A stretch of 64,000 nucleotides of DNA, from positions 248,001 to 312,000 of the forward strand of contig JARFXO010000003.1 in assembly GCA_029194665.1 (NCBI GenBank), read 5' to 3'. The notes under the pieces are model-generated. The model made no database searches. It was not told the origin of the DNA and saw only the letters and a list, made by a program, of their open reading frames with translations. Both the position numbers and the translations under genes were made by a program. Positions 45,767 to 55,116 of this stretch are shown here, piece after piece; within the stretch, counting starts at the first letter, position 1; every line of letters starts with the position of its first letter. Origin of the DNA: Nitrospira sp. (GTDB lineage Bacteria > Nitrospirota > Nitrospiria > Nitrospirales > Nitrospiraceae).

Positions 45767-47307
45767 GGCCTGCGGTTCCCTCTCCGGATCTCATTCACGC
45801 TGATGAATTGGGCCTTCGTCCGTTCCTTGCCGGCGAACACACTCGGGCCCGTCACTCCCTCGGAAAATCGGCTGTCGGCAGAGAAACCGCAGGAGCCCTG
45901 GTCATCGAAACTGTGCGACAGGGCCTCCTGATGGTTGGTTGGAATGACGTACCGGTCCTCATAATCGGCAATCGCGAGGTACCGATACATTTCCTCAATC
46001 TGGCTTTCGCTCAATCCCACCCGTGGCAGCATCACGACTGCGTCGTCCCCCATGTCTTTCTTTCGCATGTATCGGCGCATCGCGAGCATCCGATCCAACG
46101 CACGTACTATGGGTTCCTCTTTCCCCGCCGTCAGAAGGTGTGCGAGGTAGCGTACAGGGATCCGGAGGGAGGATGTATCGGGAAGCCCGTCCGCCTCAGG
46201 ATGCGCAGTCTCGGTTGAATTCGAAACCGGTGAGAGCGGCGGGATGTACCAGACCATGGGCAACGTTCGGTATTCGGGATGGAGAGGAAACGCCAGACGC
46301 CACTCGACCGCCAGCTTATAGACAGGAGACCGCTTGGCCGCCTCCAGCCAGTTGTCGGGAATCCCGTCCTGTTTCGCCTGCGTCTGCACAGCCGGATCCT
46401 TGGGGTCGAGAAACAGTCCAAGTTGGGCCTCATACAGATCCTGTTCCTGCTCGACGCTCGCCGCTTCTTCGATGCGATCCGCATCGTAGAGCATCACGCC
46501 CAAGTATCGCAGGCGACCAACACAGGTCTCCGAACAAATTGTCGGCTGGCCTGATTCGATGCGCGGATAACAAAAGGTGCATTTCTCAGCCTTGCCTGTG
46601 TGCCAGTTGTAATAAATCTTTTTATAAGGACAGCCGCTGACGCACATTCGCCAGCCACGACACTTATCCTGGTCCACCAGCACAATGCCGTCTTCTTCCC
46701 GTTTATAGATCGAACCGGACGGACAGGACGCGACGCAGGTGGGATTCAAACAATGTTCGCATAGCCGCGGGAGGTAGAACAGAAAGGTGTTTTCGAATGA
46801 CGCCAGGAGATCCGGATCAATTCCATCGACATTGACGTCTTTGAGGCGCTCCGCTGACTCGCCGCCAAGATCATCTTCCCAATTTGGGCCCCCGTCGATC
46901 TTGTCCTTGAATTCCCCGGTGATGACGGACATCGGCCTGGCTGTGGGCACCACCGGTCCTTCCGGCGCGTGATGGAGTGTGTTGTAGTCGAAGGTAAACG
47001 GGTCGTAGTAATCGTCCAGCTGCGGCAAGTTGGGGTTCGAGAACACGTTGGTCAAGATTCGCCAGCGAGCGCCCTGTTTCGGCTTGATCGTGCCGTTCTC
47101 CTTACGTTCCCAACCGCCGTTCCAGCGTTCCTGGTTTTCCCATTCGTGAGGATAGCCGACGCCCGGCTTCGTTTCGACATTGTTGAACCAGACGTATTCC
47201 ATGCCTTCACGTGACGTCCACACGTTCTTGCAGGTAATGGAGCAGGTGTGACAGCCGATGCATTTATCAAGGTTCATGACCATGGCCACTTGCGCGCGGA
47301 CTTTCAT
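45763..47307 (-). CDS. narH: Respiratory nitrate reductase beta subunit NarH
   Basis: Iron-sulfur electron-transfer subunit of 514 residues with three 4Fe-4S clusters and one 3Fe-4S cluster. Cysteine groups are CIGCHTCSITCKNVW, CEHCLNPTCVASCP and CRGWRMCVSGCPYKK (Trp in place of a Cys, the mark of the 3Fe-4S site), then CTFCYPR and CSETCVG. It sits between narG and narJ with 22 bp to narG. The order and motifs are those of E. coli NarH, not of nitrite oxidoreductase NxrB. Confidence 0.96.
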   Translation of the reverse strand: MKVRAQVAMVMNLDKCIGCHTCSITCKNVWTSREGMEYVWFNNVETKPGVGYPHEWENQERWNGGWERKENGTIKPKQGARWRILTNVFSNPNLPQLDDYYDPFTFDYNTLHHAPEGPVVPTARPMSVITGEFKDKIDGGPNWEDDLGGESAERLKDVNVDGIDPDLLASFENTFLFYLPRLCEHCLNPTCVASCPSGSIYKREEDGIVLVDQDKCRGWRMCVSGCPYKKIYYNWHTGKAEKCTFCYPRIESGQPTICSETCVGRLRYLGVMLYDADRIEEAASVEQEQDLYEAQLGLFLDPKDPAVQTQAKQDGIPDNWLEAAKRSPVYKLAVEWRLAFPLHPEYRTLPMVWYIPPLSPVSNSTETAHPEADGLPDTSSLRIPVRYLAHLLTAGKEEPIVRALDRMLAMRRYMRKKDMGDDAVVMLPRVGLSESQIEEMYRYLAIADYEDRYVIPTNHQEALSHSFDDQGSCGFSADSRFSEGVTGPSVFAGKERTKAQFISVNEIRRGNRRP

Positions 47308-47329
47308 AAGGCCTCCATCGATGCACGTC

Positions 47330-50300
47330 TCACATCACTCGAGCGTGACCGTTTGGTCGCGATGGATCGACGTCCCATGTGACGTGTTCGAGCTTCCGCA
47401 CCACGACCATCTCGTCTCGGTTGGTCCCGACCGTTCCATAGTAGTTATAGCCATAGGCCAGGTGCGCATACCCACCGATCATGTGAGTCGGCTTCATAAT
47501 GATCCTTGTCAGGCTGTTGTGAATGCCTCCACGCCGGCCTGTGGCCGGAGCCAGGGGCATGTTGATGATCTTGTCTTGCGCGTGGTACATCATCGCCACT
47601 CCGCGCGGTATCCGCTGGCTGAGAATCGCCCGTGCCACGAGCGCGCCATTAGCATTGACGACCTCAATCCAATCGTTGTCCCGGATACCAGCTTCTCTGG
47701 CTTCCGTCTCCGCCAACCAGACGATCGGACCACCTCGAGACAGGGTGAGCATCGGACTGGTCTCGCTGTAGGTCGTGTGGATTCCCCACTTCTGGTGAGG
47801 GGTGATCCAACTGACGACGAGGAAGTTCCGGTCGTCTTTCATGTGACGACGAAGCGCTTCAACCGATCGGGTATCCACGGGCGGCTTGTAGACGCAGACC
47901 TGCTCACCAAAGAGGCGCATCCACGGATGGTCCTGGTACAGTTGTTGGCGTCCCGTCAGCGTTCGCCAGGGGATCAGCTCTTGGACGTTGGTATAGCTTC
48001 CGGTGTAGGAGACATTTTCTGACTCGATGCCGCTCCAAGTCGGCGCGGAGATGACCTTCCTGGGCTGCGCAATCAGGTCATCGAAAGTGACTCTCTCCTC
48101 AGCCCGCCCTTCAGCCAGATGTTTGTGGGATCGACCGGTTCGCTGTGAGAGGGCTTCCCAGGCCTTGATCGCGACATGACCGTTCGTCTCCGGCGCGAGT
48201 GTCAAGATGGTTTGCGCCGCTTGCCGCGCCGTTTCCAGCTTCGGATAGGGCTCCCGATTGCCCGTCTCGCCGTTGAGCCTGCGCAGCGTTTCAACTTCTT
48301 CTTTGCTGTCCCATGCGATGCCCTTCGCCCCGGTCCCGAGGTCCCACGTCAACGGCCCAAGCGCGATGTAACGATCGTATGTTTCACCGTAGGGTCGCAT
48401 GACCAGGGTCATGTTCGGCATGGTCTTGCCTGGGATGGCCTCACAATCGCCGCGCTTCCAGTCGTCCGCCGTCATCGCCTGACCGAGCTCGCTGGCGGTA
48501 TCGTGCAATAGAGGTGTCAAGACGAGGTCTTTCTGCGTGCCAAGGACCGGTCCGGCAAGTTCGGAGAACTTCGAAGCGATTTCTTTAAAGATGTCCCAAT
48601 CAGCCTTGCTCTCCCAGAGTGGATTCACCGCTTCGCACAACGGGTGGATGAAGGGGTGCATATCCGATGTGTTCAGATCGTCCTTCTCGTACCAGGTCGC
48701 GCTGGGCAGCACGACATCGGAATAGAGGCAGGTCGAGGACATGCGAAAATCGAGCGTCACGAGTAGATCGAGTTTTCCCGTGGGAGCCTCATCTCGCCAG
48801 ATCACCTCACGCGGGAGCGGCGCGTCCTGTTCCTTGAGATCGGGAGCCAGGACGCCGTGATCGGCTCCGAGCAGATGCTTCAAAAAGTATTCATGACCCT
48901 TCGCGCTGGAGCCGACCAAGTTGGAACGCCAGATGAACAGGTTCCTGATGAAGTTCTTGGGGTGATCGGGATCTTCGGAGGCGATCGCGAGCTTGCCGGT
49001 TCTGAGCTGTTCGACGGTGTAGGCGATCGGATGTGCTCCGGTTGCCTCCGCTTCGCTCACCACATCGAGCGGATTTCTATTGAGTTGAGGTGCGGAAGGG
49101 AGCCAACCTCTGCGTTCGGCCCGCACGTTCCAATCAATGATATGGGCCGCATCCGCATCCGGATCGTCTTTGGCCGTCGGCGAGAGAGTTTCGGCCGGCC
49201 GCAGGCTTTCATACCGCCACTGATCGGTGTGGGCGTAAAAGAAGGAGGTACCGTTCATGTGTCTCGGTGGGCGGACCCAATCGAGCGCAAAGGCCACGGT
49301 CGTCCAACCGGCAAGAGGCCGCACTTTTTCTTGCCCCACATAATGAGCCCACCCGCCACCCGATCGCCCGACACATCCGCACATGACCAGGACGTTAATG
49401 ATCGCGCGGTAGATCATGTCGGTGTGGTACCACTGGTTGATCCCGTTTCCGACGATGACCAACGAACGGCCCCCTGTCTTCTCGGCATTCTCTGCGAACT
49501 CCCTGGCGAGACGAATGATCTGATGACGAGAGACACCCGTATGTTTTTCGGCCCATGCCGGCGTATAGGGCACGTCCTGATCGTAGTCCCGCGCCGCCTG
49601 ATCGTCTCCAAGCCCTCGATCGAGGCCGTAACTGGCCAGCAGGAGGTCATAGGCGGTGACCACGAGGCTGTCGCCGTGAACGGTGCTGAGCCGTCTGGCC
49701 TGGACCAGGCGGCGCATGACCGACGGGTGATCGTCCGCAAAGTAGGGAAAGGCGACCGGCACGATCTCCTCGCCTTGTGGCAATGCGCTTAATGCGGGCG
49801 TGATCTTGCGGCCTGTCGTCGCGTCGGCCAGATCGAGATTCCAACGTCCTTTCTCGCGCCACCGAAAACCGACACTGCCTTGGGGGACGCACAGATGGCC
49901 GGTCGTTTCGTCAACGACCACCGTCTTCCAGTCGGGGTTGTTGGTTTCGCCGAGGTGGCCGTCGAAATCGGATGCCCGGACAAAGCGACCCGGCTCATAT
50001 CCGTTGCCGGCAGGGCGCAGGAAGACCAACATGGGCATGTCGCTGTACTGGCGGCAATAATCCAAGAAGTAGGGGCTGCGGGCGGTCAGATGAAACTCCT
50101 TCAGGATGACATGGCCGAGTGCCATGGCAAGCGCAGCATCCGTGCCACGCCGGGGCGCGAGCCAGAGATCCGCGAACTTCACGTATTCCGCAAAGTCGGG
50201 AGCCACGGCGACGGTTTTGGCGCCCTTGTACCGTGCAGCCGTGTAGAAGTGCGCATCGGGAGTCCGAGTCTGCGGAATATTCGACCCCCAGACGACAATA

Positions 50301-51043
50301 TAGGAGGAGTTGTACCAATCGGCAGCCTCGCACACGTCGGTCTGTTCGCCCCAGACCTGCGGCGAGGACGGCGGCAAGTCGGCGTACCAGTCGTAAAATG
50401 ACGGGATGACGCCTCCGATCAACGACAGATAGCGGCTGCCAGCCGCAAAACTCACCATCGACATCGCCGGGATGGGAGAAAACCCGGCAATACGGTCCGG
50501 ACCGTACCGTTGGATTGTATAGATATTAGCCGCCGCGATCAGTTCCGTGACCTCGTCCCACGTCGCACGCACGAAGCCGCCTTGTCCTCGTATCGAGGTG
50601 TAGTGCTCACGTTTGTCGACGTCTTCGACGATCGATGCCCAGGCTTCTACCGGTTCCAACGTCTTCCGAGCTTCTCGCCACAAGGCCATCAAGCGTGCCC
50701 GCACCAACGGATACTTGAGGCGTTGCGCGCTATAGAGGTACCAGGAATAGCTCGCCCCTCTGGGACATCCGCGAGGTTCATGATTCGGCAGGTCGGGGCG
50801 CGTCCGAGGATAGTCCGTCTGTTGCGTCTCCCAGGTGATCAATCCGTTCTTGACATAGATTTTCCAGCTGCATGAGCCGGTACAGTTGACCCCATGTGTA
50901 GAACGCACCACCTTGTCGTGATTCCAGCGATCGCGATAGGCATTTTCCCAAGTACGATCCTCTCGTCTGACGACTCCGTGTTTTCCTGAAAACCTGTCGA
51001 GGTTTTCCCGGAAAAACAGAAGCCGATCGAGAAAATGACTCAT
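47330..51043 (-). CDS. narG: Respiratory nitrate reductase alpha subunit NarG
   Basis: Molybdenum bis-MGD catalytic subunit reducing nitrate to nitrite on the cytoplasmic side. It has 1237 residues, about the size of E. coli NarG. It begins SHFLDRLLFF and carries the FS0 cluster ligands in STHGVNCTGSCSWKIYV and EPRGCPRGASYSW. The conserved GEQTDVCEAADWYNSSYI holds the Mo-ligand Asp region, and there are long stretches near-identical to proteobacterial NarG (AGFSPIPAMSMVSFA, QRGGIHNS-like end, HMIGGYAHLAYG). There is no twin-arginine signal. The ATG at 51043 with GGAAGG upstream is preferred to the 41-codon-longer frame. Confidence 0.96.
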   Translation of the reverse strand: MSHFLDRLLFFRENLDRFSGKHGVVRREDRTWENAYRDRWNHDKVVRSTHGVNCTGSCSWKIYVKNGLITWETQQTDYPRTRPDLPNHEPRGCPRGASYSWYLYSAQRLKYPLVRARLMALWREARKTLEPVEAWASIVEDVDKREHYTSIRGQGGFVRATWDEVTELIAAANIYTIQRYGPDRIAGFSPIPAMSMVSFAAGSRYLSLIGGVIPSFYDWYADLPPSSPQVWGEQTDVCEAADWYNSSYIVVWGSNIPQTRTPDAHFYTAARYKGAKTVAVAPDFAEYVKFADLWLAPRRGTDAALAMALGHVILKEFHLTARSPYFLDYCRQYSDMPMLVFLRPAGNGYEPGRFVRASDFDGHLGETNNPDWKTVVVDETTGHLCVPQGSVGFRWREKGRWNLDLADATTGRKITPALSALPQGEEIVPVAFPYFADDHPSVMRRLVQARRLSTVHGDSLVVTAYDLLLASYGLDRGLGDDQAARDYDQDVPYTPAWAEKHTGVSRHQIIRLAREFAENAEKTGGRSLVIVGNGINQWYHTDMIYRAIINVLVMCGCVGRSGGGWAHYVGQEKVRPLAGWTTVAFALDWVRPPRHMNGTSFFYAHTDQWRYESLRPAETLSPTAKDDPDADAAHIIDWNVRAERRGWLPSAPQLNRNPLDVVSEAEATGAHPIAYTVEQLRTGKLAIASEDPDHPKNFIRNLFIWRSNLVGSSAKGHEYFLKHLLGADHGVLAPDLKEQDAPLPREVIWRDEAPTGKLDLLVTLDFRMSSTCLYSDVVLPSATWYEKDDLNTSDMHPFIHPLCEAVNPLWESKADWDIFKEIASKFSELAGPVLGTQKDLVLTPLLHDTASELGQAMTADDWKRGDCEAIPGKTMPNMTLVMRPYGETYDRYIALGPLTWDLGTGAKGIAWDSKEEVETLRRLNGETGNREPYPKLETARQAAQTILTLAPETNGHVAIKAWEALSQRTGRSHKHLAEGRAEERVTFDDLIAQPRKVISAPTWSGIESENVSYTGSYTNVQELIPWRTLTGRQQLYQDHPWMRLFGEQVCVYKPPVDTRSVEALRRHMKDDRNFLVVSWITPHQKWGIHTTYSETSPMLTLSRGGPIVWLAETEAREAGIRDNDWIEVVNANGALVARAILSQRIPRGVAMMYHAQDKIINMPLAPATGRRGGIHNSLTRIIMKPTHMIGGYAHLAYGYNYYGTVGTNRDEMVVVRKLEHVTWDVDPSRPNGHARVM

Positions 51044-51477
51044 AGGTACCCTTCCAGAAATATGGCGCAGGCCTGCGGTTTCTGATGTACGGAGCGGACG
51101 GAATGCGAACTTGGCGGAGTGAAATCGTTTTGAATTATGGATCCTTGCCGATCGATGGGCCACCACGTATCTATTGACCCCACACTCTCCTCATTTATAT
51201 GACGACAGGTCGGCAGATCGATACCCAGATGAATCTGATTTGGAAGTCGTAGTTATGAGACATGAAGCTGTCCTATTAAAAAGGACGAACCACCTCAACT
51301 TGGGAGCAGGCCAACGAAATGCATATACACGTGAGTTCGTGTGGAGAGGGACGCTCACAGACCGCTCTGCTGATGAGCTGGAATGTGAACGAACATGTAT
51401 GCTTACTTAACTTAACCGATGCCTTCGAGCTGGGGGTTCCCTTTGTTTTTCCGCGAACGCCGGTCGGCGAGGCGTCA
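51044..51477. other. Upstream region of the nar operon
   Basis: About 430 bp between narG and the DUF2235 gene, both on the minus strand, so it should carry the narGHJI promoter. I looked for an FNR-type TTGAT-N4-ATCAA site, a sigma-54 GG-N10-GC pair and NarL heptamers and found none that are convincing. Short open frames here have no family features. Confidence 0.4.
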
Positions 51478-52530
51478 TCACTCGACGTATTTGCGCGGTT
51501 CCGGCGGCAGGTTTGTGGGTCGGTACTCAGGTTTCGCCTTCTCCAGTCGATTTTGCACGCTGACATGCAATGGGGCGGACGGAGGAATCACGCGCACAGA
51601 GGGGTGGAGCGTGATGAACGGCGGTTTGTAGGAATCATGCATCGGCACCATGAGGGGATCGCCGGTGATCGTGGCGGTTCCATCCTTGGTGAACGTACCG
51701 TCCTTGAACAGCAGGCCATGGGGTTGCACTCTGTTCAGCATCCAACCGAACGTCACGTCGGACAGGCCCGTTTCCTTATATCCGCCGCCGATGTCGCAAT
51801 GGACTCCGGCAAACCATACCTGCTCCACACCTTCGCGTGGATCCCACAGCGTCGGCGGAAAGCTTTCCCGCTTCTCATCGATGGCGACGGCATGGTAGCC
51901 GAACCGGACATTCGGGTGCAGCGAGGTGTCGTGAAAACTGAACAATACATGGTCAAGGCCGCTGAAGAGTGCGAGGGGAATGCCGAGTGCCCCCACTGTG
52001 TCCCACACACCGATGACTTCGATCGACACGTCCCGGCTTTGATAATCTTTGCGGAATTGAGCCGTCACGGCGTTGTCGTGTCGACGGTAGACGTCGAAGG
52101 CATGGCTCGCGAAGGTATCGTCCAGTAGCTTCCTTGCCGGCACGCCGCATCTGGTCAACATTCCTCCGATGCTACGGGCGGTATAAGCACCTCGGCTGAA
52201 CCCAAACAGGTAGATCCGATCGCCATCCTCATACTGCTCGGAGACGAATCGATACCCGGCTTGCAGCTTGAGCTCCAAACCGGCTCCCGTCGCCCCTTCG
52301 GCGATCCGCACCGCCCAGATTCCATCGGCCCCGACGCCGTCGTCGTAAAAGGCGGTTTGTCCTTGGATCGATTTGACGCGCACCCCGGTCGGGCGGATCT
52401 GCGCCTCGCCCGGCAGAAGGGAGAAGAACTTGAAGACATTCGTCTCATCCGGTGACGTGCCGACGTTGGGAGTCTTGGAATCCGGATGGTCCCAAGTGCC
52501 GTCGGTACAGACGATGATGTTTTTGGGCAT
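51478..52530 (-). CDS. DUF2235 alpha/beta-hydrolase (Tle1-like)
   Basis: A 350-residue protein of the DUF2235 family, alpha/beta hydrolase fold related to type VI lipase effectors. It starts KNIIVCTDGTWDHPDS. The nucleophile elbow is FGFSRGAYTARSIGG (GxSxG with Ser), followed by a conserved VIGVWDTVGALGIP and a putative Asp/His in VWFAGVHCDIGGGYKE. There is no signal peptide and no type VI genes or immunity lipoprotein nearby, so a housekeeping or stress hydrolase is more likely than a secreted toxin. Confidence 0.85.
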   Translation of the reverse strand: MPKNIIVCTDGTWDHPDSKTPNVGTSPDETNVFKFFSLLPGEAQIRPTGVRVKSIQGQTAFYDDGVGADGIWAVRIAEGATGAGLELKLQAGYRFVSEQYEDGDRIYLFGFSRGAYTARSIGGMLTRCGVPARKLLDDTFASHAFDVYRRHDNAVTAQFRKDYQSRDVSIEVIGVWDTVGALGIPLALFSGLDHVLFSFHDTSLHPNVRFGYHAVAIDEKRESFPPTLWDPREGVEQVWFAGVHCDIGGGYKETGLSDVTFGWMLNRVQPHGLLFKDGTFTKDGTATITGDPLMVPMHDSYKPPFITLHPSVRVIPPSAPLHVSVQNRLEKAKPEYRPTNLPPEPRKYVE

Positions 52531-52658
52531 AAACCTCCCTCTCCCTTAACCAACCGTTAGAGCGACAGGCAGGACGTTGGAATCGTACGCGGTCCCTACA
52601 GCAGGGTTAAAAGTAGCCTCTTCCATTTGACGTCATTCACTTTTGTTGTACCTGTGGG

Positions 52659-52868
52659 CTAGGGAACTATTTTGACGACTATGGCAAAAATTCGATGCGC
52701 GGTCTCGAGGCTGACCCCATCTTCCTTTGTTTCCGGCACCTCCAGGACAGGGTTCATGTTCTTGCGCTTACCGTCATACCGTTCCTTGACGGCTGTTTTG
52801 GCGGCAACTTGCAACTGCTTGACGTGCGGCTCGATGTTGGATGTCTTGTCCATGTGCTTTTGAACCAA
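52659..52868 (-). CDS. Small hypothetical protein
   Basis: A 69-residue basic protein of unrecognised family (TSNIEPHVKQLQVAAKTAVKE, GVSLETAHRIFAIVVKIVP). The composition looks like real coding sequence. Start uncertain: TTG at 52868 after GGAGATC, or ATG at 52853. It lies alone upstream of the DUF2235 gene. Confidence 0.45.
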   Translation of the reverse strand: MVQKHMDKTSNIEPHVKQLQVAAKTAVKERYDGKRKNMNPVLEVPETKEDGVSLETAHRIFAIVVKIVP

Positions 52869-53375
52869 GATCTCCAGTACAAACTTATCGATCCACGGAA
52901 TCCTTCCTCAATTAAGACAAGAAGAGGAAAGGCTGACTGCACGTGATTTCCGGACCGAGATCGTTTTGTGCACAACCCTTGCTCGACTGAACAGATGTTG
53001 AAATCACAGGAGAATCTTGTTGTGAGGAGCCGGAGCTGATGCGATGGCGGTCTCTTCGAACTGTGCGGCCTGTGCGAAACGAGTCATTTCGATCTCTGAA
53101 CCGTCAGGTGAACATGCATCAGCTCGTTGGACTTGCGCCGGTGACCTCAGGCATCGTTCCTGCTGTGACATCTTGATCGCTACAACTTTGACCGCCACAG
53201 GCGTAATGACAACGGCAAGTACAGACCATGCATCTGAGTGAGCACAAACTTTGCGTGTAAATATCTAAGCCGGTTCGAGCGAGGGTGAAGGCAGTCCGGA
53301 GACTCGACTGGAAGCAACGCTCGCACGCTCGAACCTACCCGAGTTGTCTTAAGATTTACCAAGGGAGGTGCTGCG
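52869..53375. other. Stretch with only doubtful small frames
   Basis: About 500 bp. Two overlapping opposite frames (53004-53198 minus, 53044-53241 plus) of about 65 codons each cannot both be real, and neither shows a family. A plus-strand promoter for the gene at 53376 should lie at the right end. Confidence 0.4.
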
Positions 53376-53672
53376 ATGGTAGAAGTGGCTAATAACGACG
53401 CGTCATGGATCGATAGAAATGTCGAGGCGATCACAAACTATCTGACGAAAGAATTCGAGAATTTTGCTGTTGCGTATCACGCCGACAGACCGCTGACCCA
53501 TACCTTTACCGTAAATAACGAGAAGAAGCTCTTTAAATTGATTATCGGATGGCCTACCTTAGCAGATAGAACTTTTACGCCTGAGAGAATTGACCAGATA
53601 CTGACGGAGGATGTTGCCCAGGAAATGCGGCTTCACGGAGAGAACGGCTATCGCTGGACACCCTCGACTTAG
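53376..53672 (+). CDS. Hypothetical protein
   Basis: A 98-residue cytoplasmic protein of no recognised family: NDASWIDRNVEAITNYLTKE, then FENFAVAYHADRPLTHTFTV and KLFKLIIGWPTLADRTFTPE. AGGGAGGTG precedes the ATG at good spacing. The amino-acid pattern (mixed helix/strand) suggests a small folded domain. It is encoded convergently with gap, and nothing indicates a role. Confidence 0.65.
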   Translation: MVEVANNDASWIDRNVEAITNYLTKEFENFAVAYHADRPLTHTFTVNNEKKLFKLIIGWPTLADRTFTPERIDQILTEDVAQEMRLHGENGYRWTPST

Positions 53673-53821
53673 GGTACCTCATCGAGACTGCGCCGTGACA
53701 TTTCTGGGGAGGCCGGCATGCGAGAGGACCAAGCCCAATGCGTAGATGCCATCGGCCCCATGTCTTGCTTCTTGGACAGGTATTCGATACCGAGACTTGG
53801 ATCCTTCCAGGACGCTGAGCC

Positions 53822-54841
53822 TTAACGTGCTGCGGCAGCCTTTGACGCGCCGGCGATTCTGACGGCTTCCCTAATCATCTGAGACGTATATCCCCACTCG
53901 TTATCGTACCAGCTCATCACTTTGACAAGGTTCCCGTCCACTACCTGGGTCAGGTCCAGATCGACGATCGACGCGCGCGGGTCCTGAACGATGTCGGAGG
54001 AGACGAGCGATTCGTCTGTCACGCCGAGCACGTCCCGGTACCGGTCACTACCGGCTTCTTCTCTGAAGATCCTGTTGACTTCATCAACTGTCGTACCTCG
54101 GCTCGTGAGGAACACGAGATCCGCGAGTGAACCGATCGCCAGCGGAACGCGAACGGCTAGGCCGGCGAACTTCCCCGCGTATTGAGGCAGGGCTTTAGCC
54201 GTCGCAATGGCGGCGCCGGTCGAAGAAGGAATCAGATTAGCGGCGGCAGCTCGGCCTCGCCGTCGTTTCTTATTCGGGCGATCGACAGTCGCCTGGGTGG
54301 CGGTGTAGGCATGCACCGTGGTCATGATGGCCTTCTCGACTCCGATTCTTCTTCCCATAATCTCGACCACGGGGGTAATACAGTTCGTCGTGCAACTGGC
54401 ACAGGAGATAATGCCTGTAGTCGGTCCGTTCGCCGTGTTCACTCGATGAACCATGGTGGCAATTTCCGGGTCTTTACTGGGCGCCGAGAGAATGACAGTC
54501 TTGGCCCCCGCCGCCAGGTGACGTTCCAAATCTACTGACTGGTTAAACACCCCCGTGCATTCCAGCACGATATCAACCTCCAGGTTCTTCCAAGGCAATT
54601 TGGCCGGGTCTTGTTCGCTAAATACAGGATAGGTCTTCTCCTTGACCCTCAGACCATCGGACAGCGGAACGACCTTCTCATGGTAACGTCCGTAGACCGT
54701 GTCGTAGTTCAACAAATACGCAAGATCGTCGGCAGCGTTGAGGTCATTGACCGCTCGAAGCTCCAACTCCGGTGTCTCAAGAATAATCTTGAAGGCTGCG
54801 CGCCCGATTCGGCCTAATCCGTTAATCGCAATCGTCGCCAT
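53822..54841 (-). CDS. gap: Glyceraldehyde-3-phosphate dehydrogenase
   Basis: Phosphorylating GAPDH of glycolysis/gluconeogenesis, 339 residues. The Rossmann start is INGLGRIGRAAFKI with Asp in AVNDLNAADDLAY (NAD preference). The catalytic Cys is in SCASCTTNCITPV, followed by TTVHAYTATQATVDRPNKK, RRGRAAAANLIPSSTGA and WYDNEWGYTSQM. The ATG at 54841 gives the conserved N-terminus; the upstream ATG at 54871 lies against the inverted-repeat element and has no ribosome-binding site. It is separated from tal-HMA by that element. Confidence 0.95.
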   Translation of the reverse strand: MATIAINGLGRIGRAAFKIILETPELELRAVNDLNAADDLAYLLNYDTVYGRYHEKVVPLSDGLRVKEKTYPVFSEQDPAKLPWKNLEVDIVLECTGVFNQSVDLERHLAAGAKTVILSAPSKDPEIATMVHRVNTANGPTTGIISCASCTTNCITPVVEIMGRRIGVEKAIMTTVHAYTATQATVDRPNKKRRRGRAAAANLIPSSTGAAIATAKALPQYAGKFAGLAVRVPLAIGSLADLVFLTSRGTTVDEVNRIFREEAGSDRYRDVLGVTDESLVSSDIVQDPRASIVDLDLTQVVDGNLVKVMSWYDNEWGYTSQMIREAVRIAGASKAAAAR

Positions 54842-54877
54842 AGCCCGCTTTACTCCTTTTCCTTCGGACATGTCTAA

Positions 54878-55001
54878 CAGGATGCTGAAAAAGTCCGCCA
54901 GCGGCGTTCTCGCATCGTTCAGAGGCTCAACGTACCGAAGCGCGTACGCCTCGCCACTTCACTTGCGGCGGCCTTGCTGGACAGCCTTTTTGAGCATCCT
55001 G
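54878..55001. mobile_element. 124 bp MITE-like element with terminal inverted repeats
   Basis: The ends CAGGATGCTGAAAAAGTCC and (reverse-complemented) CAGGATGCTCAAAAAGGCT form imperfect 26 bp terminal inverted repeats around a GC-rich core with no coding capacity. I recall this family as widespread in Nitrospira genomes. It lies 37 bp upstream of the gap start and downstream of tal-HMA; its hairpin could serve as terminator or insulate the two genes. Confidence 0.75.
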
Positions 55002-55116
55002 AAGGTGTCCTGGCGCTGACACTGTACGGACAATTCCAGTTCTATTGTCGGCATCAGCCGAGTTTTTCCGCGGCTTGCTATGCAGGCGGTACCGGCAATG
55101 ATCATCCATGGGAGCA

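Noticed and set aside
44509..51043. Reading narGHJI as nitrite oxidoreductase (nxr)
   Set aside because: NarG lacks a Tat signal, the operon includes narJ and a 5-helix narI, and motifs follow E. coli NarGH rather than the periplasmic Nitrospira NxrAB.
51044..51477. FNR, NarL or sigma-54 sites before narG
   Set aside because: Searched by eye; only isolated half-sites are present, below what chance would give.
51478..52530. Type VI secretion effector role for the DUF2235 protein
   Set aside because: No vgrG, immunity lipoprotein or other secretion genes are nearby.
53004..53241. Two opposite overlapping small frames as genes
   Set aside because: They occupy the same bases on both strands and neither shows a family or convincing start.
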